From contig NZ_SBAP01000009.1 in the NCBI RefSeq assembly GCF_004134945.1, positions 20,818-84,817 of the forward strand: a stretch of DNA of 64,000 nucleotides. The letters run 5' to 3'. Below the pieces are notes generated by a model. It was not told the DNA's origin. It saw nothing but the letters and a program-made list of their open reading frames with translations, and did no database searches. The DNA is from Fusobacterium_C necrophorum_A (GTDB taxonomy: Bacteria; Fusobacteriota; Fusobacteriia; Fusobacteriales; Fusobacteriaceae). Below are positions 51,361 to 60,401 of the stretch, in pieces; positions within the stretch are counted from its first letter, which is position 1, and every line of letters begins with the position of its first letter. Position numbers and translations under genes: made by a program.

Positions 51361-52350
51361 ATGAGAGTATTATTTTTTGATGCAAAAGCTTATGATAAGG
51401 AAAATTTTGATGTCCATAAAGGAAAATACGGTGTTGATATTAAGTACCTAAAGGTAAAATTGAATGAAGAAACGGTGGACTTTGTAAAGGGATACGAAAT
51501 TATCAGTATTTTTGTCAATGATACTGTCAATCCTCCTGTTATTGATAAATTGTTAGAGCATGGCGTTAAACTCATTGTTTTGCGTTGCGCAGGATATAAT
51601 AATGTGGATGTCAATTATATTAACGGAAGAATTAAATTAGTAAGAGTTCCCGCTTATTCCCCCTATTCCGTGGCTGAATACACAGCATCTCTCATTATGA
51701 CATTAAATCGAAAAATTCATAAGGCATATCTGAGAACACGAGAAGGGAATTTCTCCATTAATGGTTTGATGGGATTTGACCTACATAAAAAAACAGTCGG
51801 AGTGATTGGGGCAGGAAGAATTGCCAGAATTTTTATCAAGATTATGCGAGGTTTTGATGCAAAAGTGATCGCTTACGATCCCTATCCCAATGAGAGCTTT
51901 GCAAAGGATTTAGGCTATGAATATGTGGATTTGGATACTTTATATCGAGAATCGGATATTATTTCTTTGCATTGTCCTTTGACCAAAGAAAATACCTATC
52001 TCATCAATCGGGACAGTATGAAAAAAATGAAAGACGGCGTTATGCTTGTAAATACAGGAAGGGGAAGATTGATTGACACCATAGATTTGATTGAGGCCTT
52101 AAAAGAGAAAAAAGTGGGAGCAGCGGCTCTTGATGTCTATGAAGAAGAAGCCGGATACTTCTTTGAAGATATGTCAAGCAGTATTATAGAGGATGATATT
52201 CTGGGAAGATTGCTTTCCTTTAATAATGTTTTGTTAACCTCTCATCAGGCATACTTTACTAAGGAGGCTTTTCAAGACATTACCATTACAACCTTGGAAA
52301 ATATTCAATCTTTTTTAAAAGGAAATGAATTAGAAAATGAAATAAAGTAA
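51361..52350 (+). CDS. D-lactate dehydrogenase-like 2-hydroxyacid dehydrogenase
   Basis: 329 aa. NAD fold VGVIGAGRIARIF; catalytic Arg in LRCAGYNNVD, Glu in the EEEAGYFFED segment, and His in LLTSHQAYFT. The YSPYSVAEYT and EEAGYFFED patterns match the LdhA group of D-lactate dehydrogenases, interconverting pyruvate and D-lactate at the end of fermentation. The ATG at 51361 (SD GGAGTG) is used; the frame upstream runs through the rpsR terminator and is not coding. Confidence 0.92.
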   Translation: MRVLFFDAKAYDKENFDVHKGKYGVDIKYLKVKLNEETVDFVKGYEIISIFVNDTVNPPVIDKLLEHGVKLIVLRCAGYNNVDVNYINGRIKLVRVPAYSPYSVAEYTASLIMTLNRKIHKAYLRTREGNFSINGLMGFDLHKKTVGVIGAGRIARIFIKIMRGFDAKVIAYDPYPNESFAKDLGYEYVDLDTLYRESDIISLHCPLTKENTYLINRDSMKKMKDGVMLVNTGRGRLIDTIDLIEALKEKKVGAAALDVYEEEAGYFFEDMSSSIIEDDILGRLLSFNNVLLTSHQAYFTKEAFQDITITTLENIQSFLKGNELENEIK

Positions 52351-52356
52351 AAAATA

Positions 52357-52365
52357 TGGTATAAT
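52357..52365 (+). promoter_or_regulatory. Extended -10 promoter for the YfcC-family gene
   Basis: TGGTATAAT (TGN plus TATAAT) right after the dehydrogenase stop, 45 nt before the ATG at 52410. Confidence 0.55.
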
Positions 52366-52409
52366 GTATCAGAAACCAAACAAAAAAATGAAAAAAGGGG
52401 TTGTAAGAA

Positions 52410-53909
52410 ATGAAAAAATGGAAGATACCTGATACTTTTGTGATTATTTTCTTTGTGGTTCTATTGGCAGGAGCTTTGACTCATATTATTCCAGCAGGAA
52501 GTTTTGATATGAAAGATATTACGTATACTGCAAGTGACGGAAGCGAAAAAACAAAGTCCGTACCGATAGCAGGAAGTTTCCACTATGCCTTGGATGAACA
52601 AGGGCAGCCATTGATAAAAGGAATTAAAGTGTTTGAGCCGGGAGGAGAAGTCGGTCTAACAAATTATGTTTATGAAGGTTTGGTAAGTGGAGACAAATGG
52701 GGAACTGCTGTAGGAGTTGTTGCTTTTATCTTGGTTCTTGGAGGAGCCTTTGGAATTATTTTAAAGACGGGAGCTGTAGAGACAGGGCTCTATGCTTTGA
52801 TTAGTAAGACAAAAGGATCTGAAATTTTGATTATTCCTCTCGTATTTATTCTATTTTCTCTTGGAGGAGCTGTTTTCGGAATGGGAGAAGAGGCGATCCC
52901 TTTTGCGATGATTCTCGTTCCGATTATTATTGGCTTGGGATATGACAGTATTACGGCTTTGATGATTACTTATTGTTCCACTCAAATTGGATTTGCAACT
53001 TCTTGGATGAATCCGTTCAGTGTGGCGGTGGCTCAAGGGGTGGCAGGCATTCCGGTATTGTCCGGATCCGGATTTCGTATTTTTATGTGGATTTTCTTCA
53101 CAGCTGTAGGAACTGTTTTTACGATGAGATATGCAAAAAAAATAAAGAATACTCCCACTTTATCAGTAGCTTATGAAACGGATGCATATTATCGAGACGA
53201 CTATAAGCTTGAAACAACAGAAGGGAAAAAATTTACCTTAGGTCATAAACTGGTATTATTGGTTATTGTGATAGGAATGGTGTGGGTCATTTGGGGAGTC
53301 ATTAAACAAGGATATTATTTACCGGAAATTGCAACACAATTTTTGATTATGGGAATCGTTTCCGGAATTATCGGAGTAGTGTTCCGTTTAAACAATATGA
53401 CAACGAATGATATGGCGAGTTCTTTTCGAAAAGGAGCGGAAGAGTTGGTTGGAGCCGCTTTGGTAGTAGGAATGGGAAAAGGTATCGTCTTAGTACTTGG
53501 AGGAACTTTTGCCGGAGAACCAAGTGTTTTAAATACAATTTTAAACTGGGTTGCAACCGGAATGGAAGGAATGCATTCCGCTTTTTCCGCTTGGGTTATG
53601 TATATTTTCCAATCTTGTTTCAATTTCTTTGTCGTATCGGGTTCAGGTCAAGCTGCTTTGACTATGCCGATTATGGCACCATTAGCTGATTTACTGGGGG
53701 TAACAAGACAGGTGGCGGTCTTAGCTTTCCAATTGGGAGACGGATTTACCAATTTAATTGTGCCAACCGGAGGAGTGTTGATGGCGATGTTGGGAGTTGC
53801 TAGATTGGAATGGGGAACATGGGTAAAATTCCAATGGAAATTCCAGGTCATTTTATTCGTGTTAGGTTCTATTTTTATGATAGGAGCCTCTCTGCTTCAT
53901 TTTTCATAA
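52410..53909 (+). CDS. YfcC-family permease
   Basis: 499 aa, about 11-12 membrane segments. N-terminal KKWKIPDTFVIIFFVVLLAG and IIPAGSF, FGMGEEAIPFAMILVPIIIGLGYDS, GFATSWMNPFSVAVAQG and SGSGQAALTMPIMAPLADLLGVTRQ match the YfcC/C4-dicarboxylate-arginine antiporter-related family. Members have been linked to peptides, arginine/ornithine or acetate, so the substrate is not readable. Next to the lactate dehydrogenase but with its own promoter. Confidence 0.85.
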   Translation: MKKWKIPDTFVIIFFVVLLAGALTHIIPAGSFDMKDITYTASDGSEKTKSVPIAGSFHYALDEQGQPLIKGIKVFEPGGEVGLTNYVYEGLVSGDKWGTAVGVVAFILVLGGAFGIILKTGAVETGLYALISKTKGSEILIIPLVFILFSLGGAVFGMGEEAIPFAMILVPIIIGLGYDSITALMITYCSTQIGFATSWMNPFSVAVAQGVAGIPVLSGSGFRIFMWIFFTAVGTVFTMRYAKKIKNTPTLSVAYETDAYYRDDYKLETTEGKKFTLGHKLVLLVIVIGMVWVIWGVIKQGYYLPEIATQFLIMGIVSGIIGVVFRLNNMTTNDMASSFRKGAEELVGAALVVGMGKGIVLVLGGTFAGEPSVLNTILNWVATGMEGMHSAFSAWVMYIFQSCFNFFVVSGSGQAALTMPIMAPLADLLGVTRQVAVLAFQLGDGFTNLIVPTGGVLMAMLGVARLEWGTWVKFQWKFQVILFVLGSIFMIGASLLHFS

Positions 53910-53949
53910 AAATACGAATGAAAAATGAATTATCTTGAATAGAAAGAAT

Positions 53950-53992
53950 GTACTGCACCCGTAACTTGATCACAGGATTGGAGGTGCAGTAC
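53950..53992 (+). repeat. 10-bp perfect inverted repeat downstream of YfcC gene
   Basis: GTACTGCACC (53950-53959) and GGTGCAGTAC (53983-53992) with a 23-nt loop. No U-tract follows, so it is not a standard terminator. It may be a structured 3' end, a small RNA or a protein site. Confidence 0.6.
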
Positions 53993-54019
53993 AAAAATGA
54001 GATAGCTCTTTTTTCAAAA

Positions 54020-54058
54020 CAATAAAAAAAGACAGGATAAAGCTGTCTTTTTTTATTG
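54020..54058. terminator. Bidirectional terminator between YfcC gene and rpmB
   Basis: Perfect 16-bp stem (54020-54035 with 54043-54058) containing A-run/T-run on its own arms, 7-nt loop. Serves both converging genes. Confidence 0.9.
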
Positions 54059-54069
54059 TTGATATGAAC

Positions 54070-54327
54070 TTATTTACTTAAATGCTTTTTTAATCTTTCA
54101 CTTAAAGTAGCTGCATTTGCTTTTAAAATATTCATGATTTCAACTTCTGAAGCACCTTTTAAAGATTTCAAAGTTCTGGAACATACTTTGATTTTAATAG
54201 GGTTTCCATTTACTAAAATAGTAGTTACTTGTAGATTTGGCTTCCAAACTCTTCTCGTTAATCTGTGAGAGTGAGAAATTTTATTACCACTGATAATACC
54301 TGTACCAGTAATTTCACATCTTTGCAT
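54070..54327 (-). CDS. rpmB: 50S ribosomal protein L28
   Basis: 85 aa: QRCEITGTGIISGNKISHSH and RRVWKPNLQ are the L28 signature. Only the first Cys of the usual zinc pairs is kept. SD GGGAGGTG on the minus strand before ATG 54327. Stand-alone, with its own promoter. Confidence 0.93.
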   Translation of the reverse strand: MQRCEITGTGIISGNKISHSHRLTRRVWKPNLQVTTILVNGNPIKIKVCSRTLKSLKGASEVEIMNILKANAATLSERLKKHLSK

Positions 54328-54370
54328 CTTTGCACCTCCCTTTTACATATAACATTTCATAATACAAGCA

Positions 54371-54399
54371 ATTATATCATTAAGCCAAGAAAAATTCAA
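54371..54399 (-). promoter_or_regulatory. Promoter of rpmB
   Basis: Minus strand -35 TTGAAT (54399-54394), 17-nt spacer, TGA plus TATAAT (54376-54371). Confidence 0.8.
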
Positions 54400-54471
54400 G
54401 TGTTTTTTTAATAATCAGAATATTTTATGACGAAAAAGAGAAAGAATTCTTTTAGATTTCGTAGGCTTTTA

Positions 54472-54480
54472 TGCTATAAT
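54472..54480 (+). promoter_or_regulatory. Extended -10 promoter for mutS2
   Basis: TGCTATAAT, 29 nt before the mutS2 ATG; -35 weak. Confidence 0.55.
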
Positions 54481-54508
54481 AAAAAGAAAAAAGGGAGAGA
54501 AAGCAAGA

Positions 54509-56845
54509 ATGAATTTGCATAGTCATCGAGTCTTGGAATTTGATAAATTAAAAGAAAAAATAATGACTTACTTAGTGATTGAAAAAAATGTAGAAGAAAT
54601 TATGAATTTAAAGCCGTTTAACGATTTAAGTTCCTTGCAACAGGAGTTTGTATATGTGCAAGATTGTATGGATTTTATGCAATATGATGGAGGTTTGGAT
54701 GTAAGGCATTTAAAGGATATTTGCAGCTTGACCGAAAAAATAAAACTCATCGGAACCTATTTGGAGGTAGATGAGTTATGGGATATCAACATGAATTTGC
54801 GATTTTTTAGAATCTTTCAAGCACAGTTGGAAGATTTGGGAAAATATAAAGCGTTACGGGATTATATGAGGCAGGTTTCTCCGCTTCGATTGATAGAGGA
54901 TTTGATTTCAAAGGCAGTGGATTCGGAGAAGCAAATTAAGGATGAAGCTTCTTTGGATTTAAGAGACATTCGAATTCATAAGAGAATGTTGGCTCAAAAT
55001 ATTCGACGGAAGTTTGATGAATTATTCGAGGAGGGCAGTGTTGCTGCCGCTTTTCAAGAGAGAATCGTTACAGAGCGGGATGGTAGAATGGTAGTTCCGG
55101 TCAAGGTGGATTTTAAGGGTTTGATTAAGGGAATTGAACATGACAGGTCTTCCAGCGGACAGACAGTTTTTATTGAGCCTTTGTCCATTGTTTCTTTGAA
55201 CAATAAGATGAGAGAATTGGAAACAAAGGAAAAAGAAGAAATTCGAAAAATTTTATTGAGACTTTCGGAACAAATTCGAAATCATCAAGAGGAGATCGAT
55301 AAGATAGGACATATGATTTTATATCTGGATCGTCTACAAGCAAAGGCGAATTTCGGTTTGGAAGAAGCCTGTCATGTTCCTACGATACAGGGGAAGGAAA
55401 TTCTATATTTGGAAAAAGCAAGACATCCTTTTATTCCAAAAGAAAAAGTGGTGCCTTTGACTTTTGAAATTGGGAAAGACTATAGAATTTTATTGATTAC
55501 GGGACCTAATACGGGAGGGAAAACGGTTGCCCTAAAAACTGCGGGGCTTTTGACTTTAATGGCTCTTTCCGGAATTCCTATTCCTGCTTCCGAACATTCG
55601 AAGATTGGATTTTTTCAAGAAGTCTTTGCAGACATTGGAGATGAACAAAGTATAGAGCAGTCTCTGTCCTCTTTTTCAGCTCATGTGACGAATTTGCAAG
55701 AGATTTTACGGGAAGTACATCGAAATTGTCTCGTGTTATTGGATGAACTCGGTTCCGGAACGGATCCTACCGAAGGGTCCGCTTTCGCCATGTCTATCAT
55801 TGATTATTTAAAAGAGAAAAAGTGCAACGCCATTATTACCACCCATTACAGCGAGGTAAAGGCACATGGATACAATGAGGAAGGGATTGAAACCGCTTCC
55901 ATGGAATTCGATACGGCTACTTTGTCTCCCACCTATCGTCTTTTGATGGGAATCCCCGGTGAGAGTAACGCTTTGACGATTGCAAAGCGCTTGGGAGTTC
56001 CCCAAGACATCATCGATAAGGCACAGAGTTATATCAGTGAGGACAATAAAAAAATTGAGCTTATGATCAATAATATTAAAAATAAATCGGAAAGTTTGGA
56101 CAGGATGCAGGCAGAATTGGAGGGACTAAGAGAAGCCGCTCGTATGAATCAGGAAAAATGGGAAGAAGAAAGAAGAAACTTGGAAAGAGAAAAAAATGAA
56201 ATTCTAAAGAAAGCTTATGAAGATTCCGAAAAAATGATGAATGAAATGCGAGCCAAAGCCTCTGCTCTGATTGAAAAAATTCAAAAAGAAGAAAACAGCA
56301 AAGAGCAGGCAAAACAAATTCAAAAAAATTTAAATATGTTAAGCTCCGCCTTGAAAGAAGAAAAAAACAAAACCATTTCTATCACAAAAACAATGAAAAA
56401 GAAAGCAAATTTCAAAGAGGGAGATCGTGTTTTTGTTAAAAATATCAATCAATTTGCCACCGTTTTGAAAATCAATGCCATGAAAGAAAGTGCACAGGTA
56501 CAGGCAGGGATTCTGAAATTGGAAGTTCCTTTTGATGAAATTCGAGTGACGGAGGAAAAGAAAGAAAAAAGATATCAAGTGCAGGTGCATAAAAAAATAG
56601 CGGTACGAAGTGAGATTGATCTACGTGGAAAAATGGTGGATGAAGGAATTCACGAATTGGAAACCTATCTGGACAGGGCTTTGTTGAACGGATATCATGA
56701 AATTTACGTTATTCACGGAAAGGGAACCGGTGCTTTGCGAAATGGAATTTTGGATTATTTAAAGACCTGTCCCTATGTGAAAGAGTTCCGAATAGGAGGT
56801 CATGGAGAAGGAGGCTTGGGATGTACGGTGGTAACTCTAAAATAA
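54509..56845 (+). CDS. mutS2: Endonuclease MutS2
   Basis: 778 aa. MutS core without the mismatch-recognition domain; Walker A TGPNTGGKTVALK, Walker B LVLLDELGSGTDPTEG, ITTHYSEVKAHGY, a long coiled coil (about residues 510-630), a KOW-like segment (FKEGDRVFVKNINQFATVLKI) and a C-terminal Smr nuclease domain (EIDLRGK...VIHGKGTGALR). Acts against recombination and, in Bacillus, in rescue of collided ribosomes. A second, free Smr domain is encoded at 14855. Confidence 0.96.
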   Translation: MNLHSHRVLEFDKLKEKIMTYLVIEKNVEEIMNLKPFNDLSSLQQEFVYVQDCMDFMQYDGGLDVRHLKDICSLTEKIKLIGTYLEVDELWDINMNLRFFRIFQAQLEDLGKYKALRDYMRQVSPLRLIEDLISKAVDSEKQIKDEASLDLRDIRIHKRMLAQNIRRKFDELFEEGSVAAAFQERIVTERDGRMVVPVKVDFKGLIKGIEHDRSSSGQTVFIEPLSIVSLNNKMRELETKEKEEIRKILLRLSEQIRNHQEEIDKIGHMILYLDRLQAKANFGLEEACHVPTIQGKEILYLEKARHPFIPKEKVVPLTFEIGKDYRILLITGPNTGGKTVALKTAGLLTLMALSGIPIPASEHSKIGFFQEVFADIGDEQSIEQSLSSFSAHVTNLQEILREVHRNCLVLLDELGSGTDPTEGSAFAMSIIDYLKEKKCNAIITTHYSEVKAHGYNEEGIETASMEFDTATLSPTYRLLMGIPGESNALTIAKRLGVPQDIIDKAQSYISEDNKKIELMINNIKNKSESLDRMQAELEGLREAARMNQEKWEEERRNLEREKNEILKKAYEDSEKMMNEMRAKASALIEKIQKEENSKEQAKQIQKNLNMLSSALKEEKNKTISITKTMKKKANFKEGDRVFVKNINQFATVLKINAMKESAQVQAGILKLEVPFDEIRVTEEKKEKRYQVQVHKKIAVRSEIDLRGKMVDEGIHELETYLDRALLNGYHEIYVIHGKGTGALRNGILDYLKTCPYVKEFRIGGHGEGGLGCTVVTLK

Positions 56846-57519
56846 GGAAGAAGAGCAGTTTTATTCTAGCCTGTGCAGGCCTGGGAAAACGAATGCAATT
56901 GGATTATCCGAAGCAATTTTTGGAGTATCAGGGTAAGGCGCTTTTTTTAAGACCTCTGATCTGTGCGGAGAAGTCGGAATATGTTGATGAAATTATTATT
57001 GTCAGTCAAAAAGAATATGTGGAATATATTACAAAGCTTTGTCGAGAAGCGGGAATTCATAAGTTGAAGTGTGTGGCAGTCGGAGGGAAGGAAAGACAGG
57101 ATTCTATTTATGCCGCCTTAGAGAAAGTTGGAGAGGAGATGGAGTATGTCATAGTACAGGATGCTGTGAGACCCTTTTGTAAAGAAAGATATTTGAGAGA
57201 GACTTATGAAGTGTTGCAGGAAGGATATGCGGGAGTCGTGGTCGGGGTTGCCGTGAAAGACACCATAAAACAAATTTCGGAAGAGGGCTTGGTACAAAAG
57301 ACTCCGGACAGAAATACGTTATTTGCAGCCCATACCCCCCAAGCATTTCCAAAAGGAATTTTACAGGAAGCCTATGACCAAGCTTATCAGGATAAATTTT
57401 TCGGAACGGATGATGCTTCTCTGGTAGAAAGATTGGGATATTCCGTCAAAATAATCAGGGGAGACTATGACAATATCAAGCTGACAACTCCGGAGGATTT
57501 AAAAATCTTAAATTGCTAG
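56821..57519 (+). CDS. ispD: 2-C-methyl-D-erythritol 4-phosphate cytidylyltransferase
   Basis: 232 aa. CTP-binding ILACAGLGKRMQLDYPKQF, VAVGGKERQDSIYAAL, IVQDAVRPFC, AHTPQAFP and the C-terminal GDYDNIKLTTPEDL. Part of the MEP isoprenoid pathway. The ATG at 56821 is 25 nt inside mutS2, supported by AAGGAGG (56807-56813). Confidence 0.94.
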   Translation: MYGGNSKIRKKSSFILACAGLGKRMQLDYPKQFLEYQGKALFLRPLICAEKSEYVDEIIIVSQKEYVEYITKLCREAGIHKLKCVAVGGKERQDSIYAALEKVGEEMEYVIVQDAVRPFCKERYLRETYEVLQEGYAGVVVGVAVKDTIKQISEEGLVQKTPDRNTLFAAHTPQAFPKGILQEAYDQAYQDKFFGTDDASLVERLGYSVKIIRGDYDNIKLTTPEDLKILNC

Positions 57520-57536
57520 TCAAAGTTATCAGAAAA

Positions 57537-57545
57537 TGATACAAT
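57537..57545 (+). promoter_or_regulatory. Possible extended -10 promoter for cysS
   Basis: TGATACAAT between ispD and cysS, 36 nt before the ATG; no convincing -35. Confidence 0.4.
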
Positions 57546-57580
57546 AAAAATGGAAAAACAGAAATTTTAGGAGGAAAATT

Positions 57581-59002
57581 ATGATAAAAATATACAATAC
57601 CCTGAGTGCAGCTTTGGATACCTTCGTTCCTCGAAAAGAAAAAGAAGTATCTATGTATGTTTGCGGACCGACCGTATATAACTATATTCATATCGGAAAT
57701 GCAAGACCGGCTATTGTGTTTGATACCGTAAGGAGATATTTGGAATATCGAGGGTATCAAGTAAAGTATGTTCAAAATTTTACAGATGTAGATGATAAAA
57801 TGATCAAACGGGCAAACGAGGAAGGAAGCACGGTGGAGGAAATAGCTCATCGCTATATCGAAGCCTACTTGGAAGACATGAAATGTTTGCACATCAAAGA
57901 AGAGGGGATGCTTCGTCCCAAGGCGACGGAACATATTCAAGAAATGATAGATATGATTCAAAGCTTAATTGAGAAAGGGCATGCCTATGAGGCAAATGGA
58001 GATGTCTATTTTCGAGTTTCCACCTATCAGGAAGAATATGGAGCCTTATCCAAGCAAAAAATAGAAGATTTACAAAGTGGTGCCAGAATTGAAGTGACGG
58101 AGCTAAAAGAGTCTCCTTTGGATTTTGCACTATGGAAGGCTTCCAAGTCGGGAGAACCTCATTGGGATTCTCCGTGGGGAAAGGGAAGACCGGGTTGGCA
58201 TATTGAATGTTCCGCCATGTCGAATAAATATTTTGGAAACAGTTTTGACATTCATGGGGGAGGACAGGATTTGATTTTTCCACATCATGAAAATGAAATT
58301 GCACAGTCGAAGTGTTCTTGCGGGGGAAGTTTTGCAAAGTATTGGATGCATAACGGATATATCAATATTGACGGAGTGAAGATGTCAAAATCTTTGGGAA
58401 ATTTTGTTTTATTACGGGATATTTTAAAACATTTTTCCGGAAAAGTCATTCGATTCTTTATGTTGAGTGCTCACTATCGAAAGCCGATGAATTTCTCGGA
58501 TACAGAATTAAATCAGGCAAAGATTGCCTTGGAAAGAATGGAAAATTCTTTGATTCGTGTGCATGAAATTTCGGAACATAAAATCGATCCTCAAGGAAAT
58601 TCGGGAGAGGATTTGAAAAAAGTTCTGAAGGATACGGAAGAAAAATTTATCGAAGCCATGGACGAGGATTTCAATACGGCTCAAGCCATCGGAGTGCTTT
58701 TCGAGTTGGTTCGAGAATTGAATAAAACTTTGGATAGTCCTTATAATCAAGAGGGATACGAAGTTCTAAAGAAGACAGCGACTTATCTCTATCATATTCT
58801 GTACGATGTTTTGGGGATTGCAGTGGAAGTCGAAACAAAGGTGGAAAATTTGACCGTAGATTTAGTAGAATTTATTCTGGAGCTTCGTAGGGAAGCAAGA
58901 GCTGCAAAAAACTGGGAATTGTCAGATCGAATTCGAGATCGATTGGCAGAGTTGGGAATTCAAATCAAAGACGGAAAGGACAGTACCACATGGAGAGTAT
59001 AG
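57581..59002 (+). CDS. cysS: Cysteinyl-tRNA synthetase
   Basis: 473 aa class I synthetase. Zinc/active site MYVCGPTVYNYIHIGNARP (HIGN version of HIGH), WHIECSAMS, the zinc HHENEIAQSKC and KMSKSLGNF. SD AGGAGG. Overlaps mrnC by 13 nt. Confidence 0.97.
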   Translation: MIKIYNTLSAALDTFVPRKEKEVSMYVCGPTVYNYIHIGNARPAIVFDTVRRYLEYRGYQVKYVQNFTDVDDKMIKRANEEGSTVEEIAHRYIEAYLEDMKCLHIKEEGMLRPKATEHIQEMIDMIQSLIEKGHAYEANGDVYFRVSTYQEEYGALSKQKIEDLQSGARIEVTELKESPLDFALWKASKSGEPHWDSPWGKGRPGWHIECSAMSNKYFGNSFDIHGGGQDLIFPHHENEIAQSKCSCGGSFAKYWMHNGYINIDGVKMSKSLGNFVLLRDILKHFSGKVIRFFMLSAHYRKPMNFSDTELNQAKIALERMENSLIRVHEISEHKIDPQGNSGEDLKKVLKDTEEKFIEAMDEDFNTAQAIGVLFELVRELNKTLDSPYNQEGYEVLKKTATYLYHILYDVLGIAVEVETKVENLTVDLVEFILELRREARAAKNWELSDRIRDRLAELGIQIKDGKDSTTWRV

Positions 59003-59376
59003 ATGTTCGTGAAATGAGCGGGCTGGCTTTGGCTTATCTGGGAGATACCGTATGGGAAACACAAATACGCTTATACTGGGTAAAGAAAGGCTTTCATATT
59101 TCACATTTGAACTATCAAGTGAAGCGGTTTGTCAATGCAAAAGCTCAGAGCCGCTATTATCAGATATTAAGTGTGGAGCTTTCAGAAGAAGAAAAAGCAA
59201 TTATGAGAAGAGCAAAAAATGCAGGGATTCGAAGCTTTCCTAAGAGCTGCAGTAATCAGGAATATCGAGAAGCGACAGGCTTTGAAGCGATAATTGGAGC
59301 TTGGTTTCTACAGGGAAATCTGGAAAAAATAGAAAAGTTTAGAAATAGGATATTAGAAAAGAATAAAGGAGAATAA
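58990..59376 (+). CDS. mrnC: Mini-ribonuclease III
   Basis: 128 aa: an RNase III catalytic domain without dsRNA-binding domain. SGLALAYLGDTVWE (the metal-binding Asp in the signature) and EYREATGFEAIIGAWFL (the second acidic cluster). Processes 23S rRNA termini in Firmicutes. The cysS-mrnC pair is as in Bacillus. Confidence 0.93.
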   Translation: MESIDVREMSGLALAYLGDTVWETQIRLYWVKKGFHISHLNYQVKRFVNAKAQSRYYQILSVELSEEEKAIMRRAKNAGIRSFPKSCSNQEYREATGFEAIIGAWFLQGNLEKIEKFRNRILEKNKGE

Positions 59377-59378
59377 GA

Positions 59379-60401
59379 ATGGCATTCTTTAAATTGAATC
59401 GAGGATTGGGAATTGACTTAGGAACGGCAAATACTTTGGTATATAGTAAAAAACACAAAAGAATCGTTTTGAATGAGCCTTCCGTGGTAGCGGTGGAGAG
59501 AGAAACCAAAAAAATATTGGCGGTGGGAAATGAAGCGAAAGAAATGTTGGGGAAAACACCGGACAGTATTGTAGCGGTAAGACCTTTAAGTGAGGGAGTC
59601 ATTGCAGACTATGATATTACGGAGTCAATGATTAAATACTTTATTAAAAAGGTATTCGGATCCTATAGTTTCTTTATGCCGGAGATTATGATTTGTGTTC
59701 CTGTAGACATTACGGGAGTAGAAAAAAGAGCCGTTTTAGAAGCAACGATTTCCGCCGGAGCAAAAAGAGCCTATTTGATTGAAGAAGCAAGAGCAGCTGC
59801 TTTGGGAGCGGGTATGGATATTTCGGCACCGGAAGGAAATATGATTATCGATATTGGAGGAGGATCTACGGATATTGCAGTCATTTCTTTGGGAGGAACC
59901 GTAGTAAGTAAAACCATTCGAATTGCGGGAAACAATTTTGATGCAAGTATTATTAAATATATCAAAAAAACTCATAATTTACTGATTGGTGATAAGACGG
60001 CGGAAGAAATTAAAATCAAAATCGGAACCGCCCTTCCTTTAGAGGAAGAAGAGATGATGGAAGTCAAGGGAAGAGATTTGATGATGGGACTTCCCAAGAC
60101 GATAAGTATCGGTTCTGAAGAAATTCGAGAAGCAATTATGGACTCCTTGATGGAAATTGTAAGGTGTATTAAAAGTGTCTTGGAACAAACTCCGCCGGAA
60201 CTGGCTTCCGATATTGTTGATAAAGGAATGGTTATGACAGGAGGAGGCTCTTTGATTCGTAATTTTCCCGAAATGGTCGAAAAATATACCAGCTTGAAAG
60301 TAACTTTGGCGGAAAATCCTCTGGAAAGCGTAGTAAGGGGTTCCGGTTTGGCTTTGGAACAAGTAAAGGTACTAAGAAAAATTGAAAAGGCTGAAAGATA
60401 A
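59379..60401 (+). CDS. mreB: Rod-shape-determining actin homologue MreB
   Basis: 340 aa. GLGIDLGTANTLVY, VPVDITGVEKRAVLEA, MIIDIGGGSTDIAVISLGG and MTGGGSLIRNF. Polymerises at the inner membrane to guide wall synthesis along the cell body, so the cell is rod-like or fusiform. No mreC/mreD follow here. SD AAAGGAG. One-base overlap with holB. Confidence 0.96.
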   Translation: MAFFKLNRGLGIDLGTANTLVYSKKHKRIVLNEPSVVAVERETKKILAVGNEAKEMLGKTPDSIVAVRPLSEGVIADYDITESMIKYFIKKVFGSYSFFMPEIMICVPVDITGVEKRAVLEATISAGAKRAYLIEEARAAALGAGMDISAPEGNMIIDIGGGSTDIAVISLGGTVVSKTIRIAGNNFDASIIKYIKKTHNLLIGDKTAEEIKIKIGTALPLEEEEMMEVKGRDLMMGLPKTISIGSEEIREAIMDSLMEIVRCIKSVLEQTPPELASDIVDKGMVMTGGGSLIRNFPEMVEKYTSLKVTLAENPLESVVRGSGLALEQVKVLRKIEKAER

